Shown here: positions 1 to 11,482 of the stretch, piece by piece
Layout: each line of letters starts with the position of its first letter
Position numbering within the stretch: the first letter of the stretch is position 1
Source of the DNA: Tetraselmis striata
Lineage: Eukaryota; Chlorophyta; Chlorodendrophyceae; Chlorodendrales; Chlorodendraceae
Assembly (NCBI GenBank): GCA_006384855.1
Contig: VCJN01002851.1
Span: 1 to 64,000 of the forward strand
Direction of reading: 5' to 3'
DNA: 64,000 nucleotides
Made by a program: the position numbers and the translations under genes
Notes under the pieces: model-generated
What the model was told of the DNA's origin: nothing
Databases searched by the model: none
What the model saw: only the letters and a program-made list of their open reading frames with translations

Positions 1-241
1 CTGATATTCCCCACCGGCAAGGCGCCCAACCCCAAGCCGGACGCACGCCCGCGACTTTTAGCGCCCCAACCCAAGAACTACGGACGCTTTTGACCGATAC
101 GCCGGAATTGCAAATTTTCGAATTTATCCGCACTTTCCACCGCAAGTATTATCCCGCGAAGCGTCGATTTTTCGGCGGTGAGCTTTATTGCCGTACGGGT
201 ACCCGTATAGTGCGGATCGGGCCTATAGGTGCATGACTAAA

Positions 242-600
242 GCGCTTATCTACTGGCATGTACTACTAAGTACTGTAATCCACCCGCCCGCCCACCCACT
301 GTTCTTAATTACACAGCCGTCCGATTACGATCTCACGGTTGGGAGGTACTGGTGTGAATTACAAAAAGGGCAGTTCCCTAGAACTGCTGGTGTGAATTAC
401 AACAAGGGCAGTTCCCCAGAATTAGAAAATCAACACAGCATATAGTGCTGGTATCGCCTTCTGCTGCTAGCTCATGTAAATATAAACTATAGTACTGGTA
501 CTGGTACTCGCTACTCGCTGCTGGTAATGGAAAAAAAATGGTACTCGCTAGTCGTCACAAGCGCTTATCTGCTGACATGTACTACTAAGTACTATAATCC
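242..600 (+). repeat. Short dispersed direct repeats (40-bp pair and a 38-bp tandem pair)
   Basis: Two copies of a 40-bp segment lie at 242–281 and 561–600 and differ at only a few positions; both read GCGCTTATCT and end in TAATCC. Between them a 38-bp unit is repeated in tandem at 350–387 and 388–425 and carries TGGTGTGAATTAC and GGGCAGTTCC. No gene is visible in 1–889, apart from a short open stretch reading in from the window edge that stops near base 93. The repeats look like remnants of an unclassified non-coding element. Confidence 0.6.
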
Positions 601-889
601 GTGGAGCCGCCGGTCGAAACGCTGATTCGCCAGATGACTACTATACTATACAAGCCACACGCGAGTTCCTAGTCGCCACTTCAAAGCGTTGGCAATGCAA
701 TTCATGGAAATGTAGGCAAGTGATATAGAACCCTTTTCTTTAAAATTTTCTGAAAAATCGACGCATCGCTGATTCAATTGTCAAGTTTCTTCATAGACAG
801 TGTATCGCCCGACCAACGGGCTTGGTACATGCACCAGACGAAGTCATCATGCCATTAAACGCATGACATCGTGCCAAAAATATTAGAGA

Positions 890-1285
890 TGGAGGGCATT
901 GTAGCCCCCACCCCACCACGCTAGCCGGCTCAGCGGTATATAAATACTTAGCACCATGCAGCTATTCCGGTTAGCTCCCCTCCCCCATCACACCTCAGTG
1001 GCAACAGGCGGGACGCCTTTGGCTGCCTTGGCGTGTCTTTTGAGCTCTGGATGGGATGGGTCTGACTTGGGACAGCACGGAGGCGCTGATGTCTTAGCTA
1101 TAGCCCGCTGGACGGAGGAGGGGCTAGGACACGTAAGAGGATGGCCGATAGGATGGCGGATGGCCGTAGGAGATGTGATAACACTCTGTGTTCCCCACTG
1201 TGGTTAGAGGTAGCATGTCCTCGGAACAACTCAGTCGAAGCGAGTGGATGCAGCAGACTAGCAGTTGTAATCAATTTCAATATTG
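890..1285 (+). repeat. Dispersed repeat R1, copy 1 (LTR- or 3'-end-like)
   Basis: This stretch aligns along its length with 25078–25455. Shared blocks include GCTAGCCGGCTCA, TTAGCTATTCCGGT, GGCGGGACGCCTTTGGCTGCC and TTGTAATCAATTT. It contains a TATA-like TATATAAATACT just upstream of the best-conserved part, so it could be a solo LTR or a promoter-bearing element end. In the other copy it forms the 3' end of a gag-bearing insertion. The small ORFs inside it are not conserved between copies and are not called as genes. Confidence 0.65.
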
Positions 1286-3108
1286 CGTCTATCGCTGCCA
1301 AACCAACGCATCCACACGTGCATACAAGCCACTTATCGCACCCCGCGCCGTAGATGCGCCGCCCGTCACACGGAGATGTGCGGCATCTACATGCTGCTCA
1401 AGATAAGTAAATATCATAGCGAGTTCAAGTCCAGGGTTTGCTCTTGTACATCGACAATATCACGTAAATGCGTTGGCGGAGGGTTTTTCCAAGCGCGACT
1501 CCGATACCAATGGTAAAACAAGACCAAAACTGCTATGCAGCTTCAAAATCGTTATGACTACAGGCGTGCGCATCTTTACCAAACGTACCCCCGCCCCACA
1601 TCATGTCATTTTGTGGCAGTGCGGCTCTGAAACCAAAAGGTCGGCAAAAGTGACACACCCCATCTCACTCTATCTCGCGCCACAGCGCGTACGAACCGGG
1701 CCGATGGGCATAGATACGTACATTGTAATCCACGTCCCCGACAAGTGAGATAGTCTCCGCCTTGGATGAGACGCAAGAACAAAGGTGGCATGCAGTGGTG
1801 GTGCAAAAACGAGGTTATTCAGCGTTTTTGAGAATATAAAATTGGTTACAAGGTTGCCACAACGCATACCACACGGCAGCATTATACCGCACACATACTA
1901 ATAGTTTCAGGTACGTACACATCGTACTAGTAATTGTACCCACCGTACTCGTACTACCCCGTAGTACATCGTACTCATATAATTGTGACACAAATAATTC
2001 TGCTTCTTATTGCGAGTTATTCGTGTGCGTTGGAAAAGAATGAAATGTTCTGTCGACATATGATGGCATTATAATTATGTACTATTGACACTGCGTTTAG
2101 TTCGAACACGCCATTTACAACACCATTAACCTGTTGAATTTTCCAGGTTTGCGTTTACAGTTTTGTAAAGGTGAGGTTCGTAACGACTTTGGATCCTTGG
2201 TTGTCTAAGCATGAAAATTACGCATATGTTCTGATTATTCTTACTTCAATACACTTTCTGCATGAGATGCGCAGCCGCGGCGTAAGTATGAAGTGGTGAC
2301 GAAGCAACAGCCTCATCGCAGATTCGCAGGAGCTGGATTCAAATATTTAGCATATATGGAACGTCTTGCATACACTATTCGCTGGGCCAGGCTATCGGCC
2401 ACATGATTTACACTGTGTACCCAATACATGTACTTGCTTCAACATTTGCGTCATCCCGAAGTATGAATATATGTAAGCAGGATGCCGAGGCGTACTATAC
2501 AAATGCTATATATGACGTGTAGACACACAGGTAGCTGCAATAAACGTACTAGACTCATATGAAATTTCAGCAGGCGACAAATTTCCTGCATGAATGCCGC
2601 CTGAAGCGATACCTATTATTCTTATTACTCATTTGCTGGCCCCGTTTAAAACATCAGCATGGCATTGGTTTCCGATGTATCACCAGTTGCCCGTTGCCAG
2701 GCTACGGCACAATAAAAAGGACACTACATGCTTGTGAAGCGGCATGCTTGAACACGGACGTTTTACGCATGCTCGAATTACTTGATAGGACAATGATTGC
2801 GCGTGCACACAGGGTCGCAGTTCATTGTAGGCGGTCTCAGCCTCTCAGGATGTCTTCGAAATTTACAAATCATGATGTAAGACATCTACGCAGAGGTACT
2901 GACATGCACTTCTCATGAAACAGACCTGCCCAATACAACAATGGTCCCAAAGTATCAACTGTGCCAGCAGGTGCCTGCTAACCGTTGCTTTGCAATGCAA
3001 ACAATCCAGCTGTCCATGCATGCCGCAGACTCAAATTAAAATTGCCAAGTCATGCCAATGCCTCCGTCGATCCAGGTTTGTAAGGTTTTAAAAAGTAGTT
3101 AAATGTAC
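1286..3108. other. No gene recognised
   Basis: AT-richer sequence with many short GTAC-containing stretches near 1915–1975. A 119-codon ORF at 2559–2918 has no recognisable motif and is probably fortuitous. The right end should include the 3' UTR of the minus-strand gene that stops at 3109. Confidence 0.4.
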
Positions 3109-4357
3109 TCAAGAGTTGTTGGAAGACATAATTCGCAACTCCTCCTGAATCATCATATCCTCATCATCATCAAATCCTGCCTCAAACTGCGCAAGCTTGT
3201 CAGCCAAGGATGGCTGGATGCCTCCAGCCTTTGACCCGTACGTCTCTATCTCGTCTATGAAGTCCTCCATCGCAATGTCCGCGCCCTTGGAATGTACAGC
3301 AGGCACCTCCAGGGTGGTCATATCAAAAGACTGACTGTGACTACCATGCTCAAAGCCTCCTGCTGAAAATACTGAGGCTCCGCTAGCCAAGCCACCATGA
3401 TCTGCATCCAGAGCGCCATGCCCCAGCATGATGTCCCCAGCTTGCGCCATTTCTCCCTGAGCCCATGACGCTTCTCTTGGACCACTAGAGCTTCGCACAG
3501 ACCCCACCTGCTTCGCCCTCTGAGAAGAGCCCACAGGTGCCTGTTTTGCCCGTGCGATGGCTCCCATTACGTCATCAGTATCCAGCACGAGCTCTTCATC
3601 AGGGGCCATGGTGCTAGCCCATTCGCTGTGGCCTGCCCGCACTCCACTCTTGCTGCTTTTGCGGTGCTCCTTCCGCCCAGAGAAGGTGGGAGACCCCATG
3701 TCATCCCTGATCTGGTACTGATTTTGCAGGCTGGCCCAAGGGTCGTCAGAGTCAACGTCCTCTGGATCGCCAAGGTTCTGCTCAGGCACAGACACCGCAG
3801 CATTACCCTGAACATGATTGAAGACTGGAGCAGTGATGCCATTCATGTCAAAGGCGTCTTCCTCCTCTTCCTCCTCATCGTCACCATTCAACACCAGCAC
3901 ATCATCCTCTCTGGAGTTAGACGGCTGCACAGCATCTGGACCCATGTTGCCATTGCCGGCCGCTGGACCCTCATTCTCTCCCAAATCATCAAGGGCAGAC
4001 GGTGCCAGCCAATCTGGTTCTGCACGCCGCTGAAAGGAGGTCAATGATGGCAATGTGTTGTTCGTAGCTGCGATGTTGGAGAATGGTGGGTCCTCCGCCT
4101 TTCGAGGCGCAGGCTTCACAGGCTTCATCTGGGACTGGATACTGCTATCAGCAGCCTCCATGAATGTATCTGACACCGGGTTGCTGGTCCTGGATCCAGT
4201 CTTCGCAGCACCTTGCATGAGGAATGTCCCCCCCTGGGACGTTGGGTGATGAGCATCTGCGCTTGGAATTTCTGCCAAACCCTGCCCATCAATGTCATCG
4301 TCATCTTCTTCCTGGTAAAGCAGAGCATGGGGCGCGTCAGCCGGATAGGTACACACT
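3109..4357 (-). CDS. Acidic, disordered protein, 3'-terminal exon (host gene, unrecognised)
   Basis: An open frame of about 415 codons runs on the minus strand to a stop at 3109. No ATG opens it. A splice acceptor (AATCGAG) sits just upstream at about 4358, so this is probably the last exon of a longer gene. The protein is low in hydrophobic residues. It has acidic clusters near its start (EEDDDDID), in the middle (GDDEEEEEED) and near its end (GFDDDEDMM). A DDPWASLQNQYQ block and a C-terminal region with PSLADKLAQFEAGF look more ordered. There is no signal peptide, membrane segment or enzyme motif. Codon use and length argue for a real gene. Upstream exons were not resolved; an open stretch at 4413–4591 could hold one. 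I do not recognise the family. Confidence 0.6.
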
Positions 4358-6311
4358 CGATTGCAATCTCACAGCATCGCACATGGGCAAGGGTGCTTGG
4401 GCATGCTGAACCTGCCACACCTCATGTTGAAGTATGCTGCTAACTTTTGCCGACACCTTCCCAAAGTTTAGCTCTCCTCTGGATGTTGATTTTTGACTCG
4501 AGGATTTTTGCAAGCCGGCTTGTTGCGGATGTGTCACTGCGCTGGTAACAAGGGAAGCGCTCCCCCAAGCTGTTTTACTGTTTTTTTGCACAAGTTGTCA
4601 TTCCAAAGCGGGTGTCAGATGGCATGCGCTTTATTGCTGGACATTGCACGTGCACAATGCGCAATGTTCATGCCCTTGCGAAGGTACGGACAGGGTGGAG
4701 TAGCACGGCATCTGGTGGGACAGACCCCCTACCTGGGCTCGTCGGACTGTTCAATGTCTGCCTCTGTCTCATTGCTTAGGCCACCTAGCAGGCAACGCCG
4801 GTATATATACTTGTCAGCAGGGATTCTCAGATGCGGCACAGATTTACACCGCCATAAAACATGGAAACTGGGGTTTAGAGGCACACCATACCAGCTTTTT
4901 CATTATTGACAGGTGCAGCTCGCTCCTGGCTAGGGTTCTGAGGGCCCTCCTGACGGGTTGTGCCTACAGATATCTTCCTGCAACGCCATCAGGATGGAGA
5001 TTAATGTGAAGGGCAAAGCCGCAGAACGTCATCTACCCCGCAGAACCATCTCCAGAAAACAAGCACATAGCCCGCACCGTGTCTCATGGTCATCGGTAGT
5101 GTTGCTTGCGTAGGTGTTCTGCTGCACTGCCTCTGGTGCTGTCACACCTGCGACCAGCAGCAGCAGCACATGCGGACGTGTGGATAAGAACGTCCCTGTG
5201 CTTCGAGCCCTAGACTGTATGTAGATAACGTATTCTCTATGTTATCAGCCATTGTACGTGGGACCCCCCCCCCCCCCACCACCCCCGCCGGGAAAAATAC
5301 GGGAAGAGACCTGCGACAAGCGCATCGCATTGGCAGTGCACTTACCGGGCTGAGACTTCGAGGCACCGCAGCCCATCGTGTCACACGTTAGGCAGCGTGT
5401 CCAATATTCTGGATGTTTTCGCTTACCCCTCAGGGCACACTGCGCATCGCCCGCTCACGGCCTACAGTGGGCCAAGGGAAGGGGGAGGGGGGCGCGGGCC
5501 GTCTCAGCGCGATCGCCAGCTTATTTCGGGATGTACGGCAGCCCCCCAACCTCCACAGAAGTGCTGTGATTTCAGCCCTGTCACGCTAAGTTTGAAATCG
5601 TGCGCTGTGACATATCCAGTGCATGACCAGCCGGCATACGGCATCGAGCAAGAGCCCACCAAGCCGCCACAGGGTCACGCGAGTTGCACATACGCCCCGC
5701 GGCTGAAGCCGAAGTATATGCTGCCGCGACGCGAGTGCCTTCAGAAACACCGAGCAGTGGAATCAACTAGTCTGGTGTAGACAAAGCTACGGGCAAAACA
5801 ATGTGTGCGGCGTCCTCTGGTCTAGGAGCGCGCCTCAAAGTCCGTAGCAGACGACCCGCGGTCTCCGGATCCGGAGTCGGGCATGGCCGTGGTAATACAC
5901 TAACGGGAACTGCGACATGTCATCTCAACCTCCCGCATCTCTACTCTGTCAGAGACGCACTCCCCGCACGGCTGCAACTCACCAGTGTAATGAAGGCCTG
6001 CCAGCATGGGCAAGACGTGGTTTTGCCCTTCTGTGCTCGGCACTCGTGGGGGCGAGCAACGTGACCTCGCTGCAACCCGAACAGTAACGCGCTGCTGCAG
6101 GTACTTCGATGCCGAACATTCCGCCTTGCTGTCATCCCGCAGCAACTAATCCTTTATGCCTGCTACTGGAGCAACTTCCGCGAGCCGCGGTCCCTTCGGC
6201 ACTGCTTGCGCGGCTCTGCGCGCTGCAATGCTGCTGTTTGGGTTGCGCCGGGTCCGCGCGCGCCCGCGCCGCCGACTGTACAGGCGGTACCGGTCCGTAG
6301 GCGGTAGGGGT
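4358..6311. other. Upstream/intergenic stretch, no gene resolved
   Basis: This stretch may contain 5' exons of the minus-strand gene ending at 3109, but none could be placed with a consistent phase. A poly(C) run lies at about 5263–5278, next to a GT-starting motif. The ORFs here change frame often and show no domain. 5'-side sequence of the neighbouring retroelement may begin in its right part. Confidence 0.35.
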
Positions 6312-6419
6312 TTCACAAGGATCGTCTGGTATGCCGAAGAATGCCAGGTCTGGTTACAGGTTGTGATATTCAGGAATTTGCAGGCATACGATCCCACAGC
6401 TAGGGAGGGTTGGGCGGGC

Positions 6420-6596
6420 TGTGGTGCGCTCGATGGAGCGTGCCACAGCAAAGGAGAGTGACCGGTCGGTCCGCCGTGAAGGCAGGTGGTGGCTCTGACC
6501 GGCCCCCGCAATCGTGCGCGCGCACACACGCGCTACGGGCGCCGCGCCAGGGCTATCTCGTACAGGTAGAGAAACCACATAAACTAGTTTAGAACA
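6420..6596 (-). repeat. A2 terminal direct repeat of PAT-like element 1
   Basis: A 177-bp repeat from TGTGGTGCGC to TTTAGAACA on the plus strand, matched by 9193–9369 with about two differences. It is TG…CA bounded like an LTR, but no target duplication could be matched at its outer edges. Confidence 0.8.
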
Positions 6597-6623
6597 TTTC
6601 ACAAGGATCGTCTGGTTTGCCGA

Positions 6624-8595
6624 CTAGAAAATGCCGGGCGCAGCAGGCCACGGGCGGGGGTCACGGGCGGAAATGTTGAAGGCGACGACAGGCCAGCGGG
6701 GTGCGCCCACAGGAAGGCGGTCGCCGGTACGGCCAGGAATGAAGAGGTCGTGGCGCGGCTTCCAAGAGCGCATGTCGGAGCACATCTCCGAGAGGAGCTG
6801 GTACCAAGCTTTGTCAGGCCAGTAGGGAACAATGACGATGGCTGGGGCACCGCTGGACTCAAGTTTGGAGACTAGATCGCCGATGAGGTTCCACGGAGGG
6901 TTACACCAGTTACGTTCGCAACGCCATGCAGCGTCGGAGAGGCGCAGGGCGTCGACGGCCTCGCACCGCGGGTCACGCCAACGGGCGTTGTAGCGGGGCA
7001 GGAGGGCGTTTTCAGAAGTCGCGAAGCGGTCGATGGTGCAGGCGCCCCATTTAGCAGTGAGCGAGGCGAATCGACGAGGGTTGAACTGCCAGTCGTCGCA
7101 ATCAACCTCACGACTAAGGCGGTCAGCCCAGATATTCGCCGCAGAACGGATGTAGCGCACGGAAAGGGTGATGCCGTGCGTGTCCATGAGGTACCACGTT
7201 TTGCGTAGCTCAGCCATGAGGCGTGGAGAGCGAGAGGTGAGGTTAGTGAGGACGCCGACAACTGCTTGGTTATCCTCGTGCAAGCGGATGTGGCGGTTTT
7301 GGAGCATGGGGAGGAAGGACTCGATAGCCAAGCGGACGGCTTTGAGCTCTTTCAGGGTAATGTGCGCATTGCGGTCATCGTCGTACCAAAAACCCCGAGC
7401 TTCATGGTGCTCGTTCAAAACGGCACCCCAGCCGTAAGACGAACTGTCGACGTGTAGGTATCCGGTTTCGACGGGGCGGTTAATGGGGCGGCCGTTGTGT
7501 TGGGTGGGCACACCCACCCACCATTGCAGATCGCGCTCGAGCTGGCGGGTAAGCTTGACGCGGCCGGACCAAGAGTCGCGCGTCTTGAGCACATCATGCA
7601 GCTCACGAAGGTAGAAACGGGCAGGGGCAATGGCCAAGTAGAGAAACTGGCATTTGCCCGCGAGAGCGGCCAACTCGCGAGCTGGCAACCACCGACGATC
7701 GCGTTTTGCTCGTTGGATTAGGCGTTTGGCCGCGCGAGCAATGCTGGCGAGTTTCTCAGCGGGCGCACGAAGAGTAGGTGACCCCGATGTGTCAATTTCT
7801 AACCCCAGGTGCACGAGCTTCTGGGTGGGTTCCCACACGCCCTTGTTGGGGTTGCGCAGCAGACCAAAGCCCGAGAGGTGGCGTTCGATGTAGTCACGTT
7901 GCCAGATGGCCTCAGCCTGAGTCCGAGCTAGAAACAGGAAATCGTCCATGTAGGGCAACATGCGCAGGCCAAATCGTCGCCGGAAAATCGGTGTGCCATC
8001 TGCTTCAGCCGGGTTACGACGCTATGCCCTAGTGAGGACGTTGGTGAATTGGCAGAAGTAATAGGGGGACAGAGACCAGCCCATGGGAAGGCCAGCCAGT
8101 CGGTACAGAGTGCCGCGGTAATCGACAGTGAAAAAATCCCTGTCCTCAAAGGCGATTCCAACCGCGTAAAACCCGTCTTGCATGTCCATCTGTAACATGT
8201 AGTCCCCATAAGCCAGGGCGCGCCAGGTTGCGTAAATGCGAAAGCGTCTCAAACGAAAGATCGCGCGTCTCACAATAGCGGTTCAGGGGGCGAAGGTCAA
8301 TGATGAGCCTCCATTTGTTTGTTCCAGGCTTAGGAACCAGGAACAGCCGGGACACCCATTTTGCGCAGTAGCCTCGCTCCCAGGCCCCAACGGCCAGGAA
8401 GCGAGCCAATTCACCGTCCATAAACTCCAGTTGAGCAGGAGTAGCATCCCCCATTGACACCCCCTGATGAAAAGAAGGTGGGGCAAGCCCGTCCAAGAAA
8501 GGAACGCGTACACCTCGGGATATCCAGTTGAGAACACTGCGATTTGCGCCAGCGGCTTGCCAGTTGCCGAGATTACGACGGACGCGATGTCTCAT
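6624..8595 (-). pseudogene. DIRS-type RT – RNase H – methyltransferase-like polyprotein (fossil)
   Basis: Reading on the minus strand, the N-terminal linker carries LFLVPKPGTNKWRLIIDLRP, typical of the first reverse-transcriptase blocks. MQDGFYAV and GLPMGWSLSPYYF follow, and then the catalytic YMDDFLF near 7950. RNase H follows with HVDSSSYGWGAVL, LKELKAVRLAIESF and HEDNQAVV. The last part has FATSENALLPRYNARW and the Dam-like CNPPW with a downstream VPYW, the methyltransferase-like domain that DIRS elements carry after RNase H. These domains fit the DIRS order rather than Ty3 or LINE. The frame is broken in a small number of places, so this is a fossil. No integrase is present, as expected for the group. 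Confidence 0.75.
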
Positions 8596-9192
8596 AAAAG
8601 GGGAGTCGGGAGTACAGGAATTGGCGCGATGGATGTCGCGAGGGGGGCGAGCAGAGCGCCATGTGGCGCTCTGCTGGCCCTCTCCGCGTCGGCGTCAGGG
8701 TCCACGGTGCGCGGCACAGTAGGAGTGCCGCGGCGTGGGTGTAGCCATGTGCCACTGGGCGCTGGCTTGGCCACTGGCAGTGTACTGTCACTTTGTACTC
8801 GAATCTGTACTAGACGACGGGCATACGCCGGCATACGCCCCAATCGGAGCGCATCGCGACACCTACGCCGAGTAGGGGCCCGTACAGATCGAGCCATGCC
8901 CACACGGGAAAGGGCAGCCATGGGTTACTGTTGGTCGACACTGGTCGAAGGTCTTGGACCTTGTTCCACTGAATGGGGAAGCGCTGCAGCTTCGTCCTCT
9001 CCTCGCGTTGGGCGAGTAATCAGCAGCTCGTTCGCGGGTAGTAGTTAGCACGTCGCAAGCGGCGCGCGTACATTAACCACACAAACCCTAACGGGTTTCG
9101 CTCAGGGGGGGCCCCCGAAAGGCGTCGCTCACCGTACATGGTACGATGGCGGAAGACCGGCACCCTGCGCGGCAAAATTGCCGCGACTTTGC

Positions 9193-9369
9193 TGTGGTGC
9201 GCTCGATGGAGCGTGCCACAGCAAAGGAGAGTGACCGGTCGGTCCGCCGTGCAGGCAGGTGGTGGCTCTGACCGGCCCCCGCAATCGTGCGCGCGCACAC
9301 ACGCGCTACGGGCGCCGCGCCAGGGCTATCTCGTACAGGTAGAGAGACCACATAAACTAGTTTAGAACA
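9193..9369 (-). repeat. A1 terminal direct repeat of PAT-like element 1
   Basis: The upstream partner (minus-strand sense) of 6420–6596, 177 bp. On the plus strand the left flank is GACTTTGC and the right flank TACAAGTA; neither matches the flanks of A2. Confidence 0.8.
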
Positions 9370-9447
9370 TACAAGTAAAGCACTTTCTATCACTGGCCTT
9401 CAACTAGTCTTGCAGAATGCTTCGGCAATTCGCTCGATGACTATAAG

Positions 9448-9683
9448 GGCCTTCCGTAAGTGGATCGCTGCCAGAACGGCAGAGACGCTGCAAGGGTTTC
9501 CCTGCTGCCAGTCCTGTCCCGGGTGCGAAAACAAAAACAAGTAAAGCAGTACCGTCGTACGGGCGGCGATGCCATGTTTTTCATTGTTTTTCGCCCCCGG
9601 GACAGGACTGGCACCAGTGAAACCCTTGCAGCATCTCTACGACGATGACGGACGTTCAGGCAGCGATCCACTTGCGGAAGGCC
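9448..9683. repeat. Foldback element with about 90-bp inverted arms
   Basis: The left arm starts GGCCTTCCGTAAGTGGATCG and the right arm is its near-perfect reverse complement ending in GGAAGGCC. Both arms contain CAAGGGTTTC and CCAGTCCTGTCCCGGG around a central loop of about 60 bp. The right arm overlaps the 3' end of a LINE tail that continues to 10140, so the palindrome probably arose by inverted duplication of a LINE 3' end. Confidence 0.75.
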
Positions 9684-10140
9684 CTGGGTAGGCGACGCTC
9701 CTTTTTAGTCAACAAGCAAATTGCCGAAGCGTTCTGCAAGACTAATTGAAGGCCCATGCCGAAATTTCCAACACGGTTGGATCACCGTCTAAAACACTGC
9801 CATCAAAATACCCGGCACTGACCACGAAAGGTCCGCCCTACCCGTTTGGGCTTCGGCCCATTCAAGTAATGCGAGTTGGGGCAAGCCCCATCCCGCGGAG
9901 CAAAGCATTTCGACAGTGCGATACATGTGCAACAAAAAAGGCAATGTGAGGGAGGGCCCGATGCCATAGATGGAAAATTCCCCATTCACAGTAAAATCTA
10001 GGGCGCCGTGAAGGGAGGGGGGGGGGCGCCCAAAACAAAGGCAGTGAAGTCCTAATGTGTTGACGCAATAACCTGAACACTAATAAAATATCTTAACTCC
10101 GTAACTAACAACCCCAAATTATTACGGTGATACCCCCATA
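9605..10140 (-). mobile_element. 5'-truncated LINE 3' tail, copy 2
   Basis: About 535 bp align with 27252–27760, the 3' end of the LINE further right. Shared blocks include GAAACCCTTGC, TCTGCAAGACTAATTGAAGG, CCCGGCACTGACCACGAAAGG and GTGTTGACGCAATAAC. Only the non-coding tail is kept, as expected for a LINE insertion truncated at its 5' end. The sequence is visibly diverged from the other copy. Confidence 0.7.
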
Positions 10141-10194
10141 TATATCAGCAGGAGCGTGAGTTGTTTTTCTCCCCGGGACAGGTCTCACAGTGCG

Positions 10195-10539
10195 TGAGGT
10201 GCGGTAGCGCGGTGCAATATTGAGACAAGGACAAGTGGTTTCAGCATACGGATTGTGGTTACATGCCGGTTGGCCGCCGGCTTATAACTGGCAGCAGGTC
10301 GTGGCATATCGGGCTAGAGGTCACGGATGACCGGGCAGCTGCAGTCATATGGCACCGTATGTAGTATAGCAGATGTGGGCCGCGGGGACTAGCCTCGTCG
10401 GGCTCTGAGCGCATGCAAGCATACGAGTATAGTCGTAAAGATAATGGGGATGGTTTACAAGTATGCAACAAATGATATATGTAACAGTGGTACGAGTATA
10501 GGTGCATGCATAGGTGGGGTTGGGGAATAGACCGTCACA
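10195..10539 (-). repeat. 3' LTR of chromovirus 1
   Basis: 345 bp, TGAGGTGCGG to CCGTCACA on the plus strand, matching 26908–27251 throughout. The chromodomain remnant begins within a few bases of it, and a purine-rich stretch lies beside it in the sense of the element. Confidence 0.8.
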
Positions 10540-10549
10540 TTCCTACCAC

Positions 10550-10783
10550 TCAGAAAATCAAGGCAAGGGTCTCAAAGGTTGAGGGGAAATCGGGCAGGGT
10601 ATTTCCGGGCAAGGTCACGGTAGTGTGGGCGACAAAATAGAGCAGATGACAAGGCGGGTGTGTGTTGGGCATAGACAGTAAGCTTCTCAACCTTTCCGAG
10701 GTTGCAATAGGCTCCCAAGAATTGTGCGAAGAGTCAAAGCCTAACCATTTGCACAAGGAACACAAGGGCGGGGCCACGAGCAT
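10550..10783 (-). pseudogene. Chromodomain remnant of chromovirus 1
   Basis: The minus-strand translation contains LCKWLGFDSSHNSWEP, matching the chromodomain core. Chromovirus 2 has a matching copy (WLNYDSSHDSWEP). In the family this domain ends the integrase and directs insertion to chromatin marks. Here it is cut off from the integrase by CACTA copy 1. Confidence 0.75.
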
Positions 10784-10886
10784 AGTGATCGGTATTATGT
10801 TCCATTATATGATCAAGAATGTTCTCAGCAATGAATTCATCTTGTGGGGGGTCAGTCGACCATGGACAACATCCGGGGGGGTATTA

Positions 10887-10912
10887 CACTGTGAGATTCA
10901 GATGTGACGTAA
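10887..10912 (+). repeat. Left terminal inverted repeat, CACTA copy 1
   Basis: Starts CACTGTGAGATTCAGATG and continues TGACGTA. It pairs with 18301–18326, with TTA next to both outer ends. Confidence 0.9.
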
Positions 10913-11482
10913 CTGTGCCCTACTGGTGACGAACGACGACATACGGGGACGATACGGGACGGACGAGGGACGTGGATTTCATACCCAGTAGCGACAACTA
11001 TCGCGCGCGACCTGTAAAGTACTATATGAATTTCTCGTTTCCATAATTTCATCAAATTGATATGCGCACGCGGGCTCGCGTGTCGCCCGCCGACGCGGAG
11101 CACCCGGGCTAAGTACAGGCGGATGTACGCACTCATTGCACATCGCCGCACATCGCTGACCGCTGACCCCGCGGTGTGCGGCGATGTGCGGCACGACGGG
11201 CGGAGGTGTGGGCGGATGTAGGTCGTACGGTAGGTGGTAGGCGGTAGGTGGTGTTCGTAGGTGCGCGTTTTAATGCAGCCGCCCTAACTGTTGATGATTG
11301 TGTAACGCCCCAGCACGCGCATGAAGTACGGGGTCGCCTCACGGTCACCGCCGCTCACCGTTGAATCAAGCGCGGACAGCTGCGCACTCGCATCTGTGTT
11401 GCCTGCCGGTGGTGGGTTACATCCACCCCAACTCTCAACCCCCCCCCCCCCCCCCCCCCGCCCCCCGGGCGCGGCAGCAGGC

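Larger units (their letters stand above)
6312..9369 (-). mobile_element. PAT/Kangaroo-like (DIRS-order) retroelement fossil
   Basis: A minus-strand element with two 177-bp direct repeats (A1 at 9193–9369, A2 at 6420–6596) that differ at about two positions. A second short repeat follows on each side of A2: B1 at 6597–6640 and B2 at 6312–6352, both containing CACAAGGATCGTCTGGT. This A1–ORF–B1–A2–B2 order is the split-direct-repeat layout known for PAT-like elements, although here about 67 bp separate A2 and B2. The interior encodes a DIRS-type reverse transcriptase, RNase H and methyltransferase-like domain. No tyrosine recombinase or gag was found, so the element is incomplete, and its pol has at least two breaks. 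Near-identical repeats indicate a recent insertion. There is no polypurine tract beside A2, which argues against an ordinary LTR element. Confidence 0.7.

Noticed and set aside
2559-2918. 119-codon ORF as a gene
   Set aside because: No motif, no splice context, and composition like the surrounding non-coding sequence.
6420-9369. Ordinary LTR retrotransposon
   Set aside because: TG…CA repeats suggested this, but no polypurine tract, integrase or target duplication was found, and the pol is DIRS-type with a B repeat on both sides of A2.
11196-11480. Coding exon at the left end of CACTA copy 1 (MKYGVASRSPPLT…)
   Set aside because: The frame runs into poly(C), differs between copies and has no domain. 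More likely leader sequence before the BED-finger exon.
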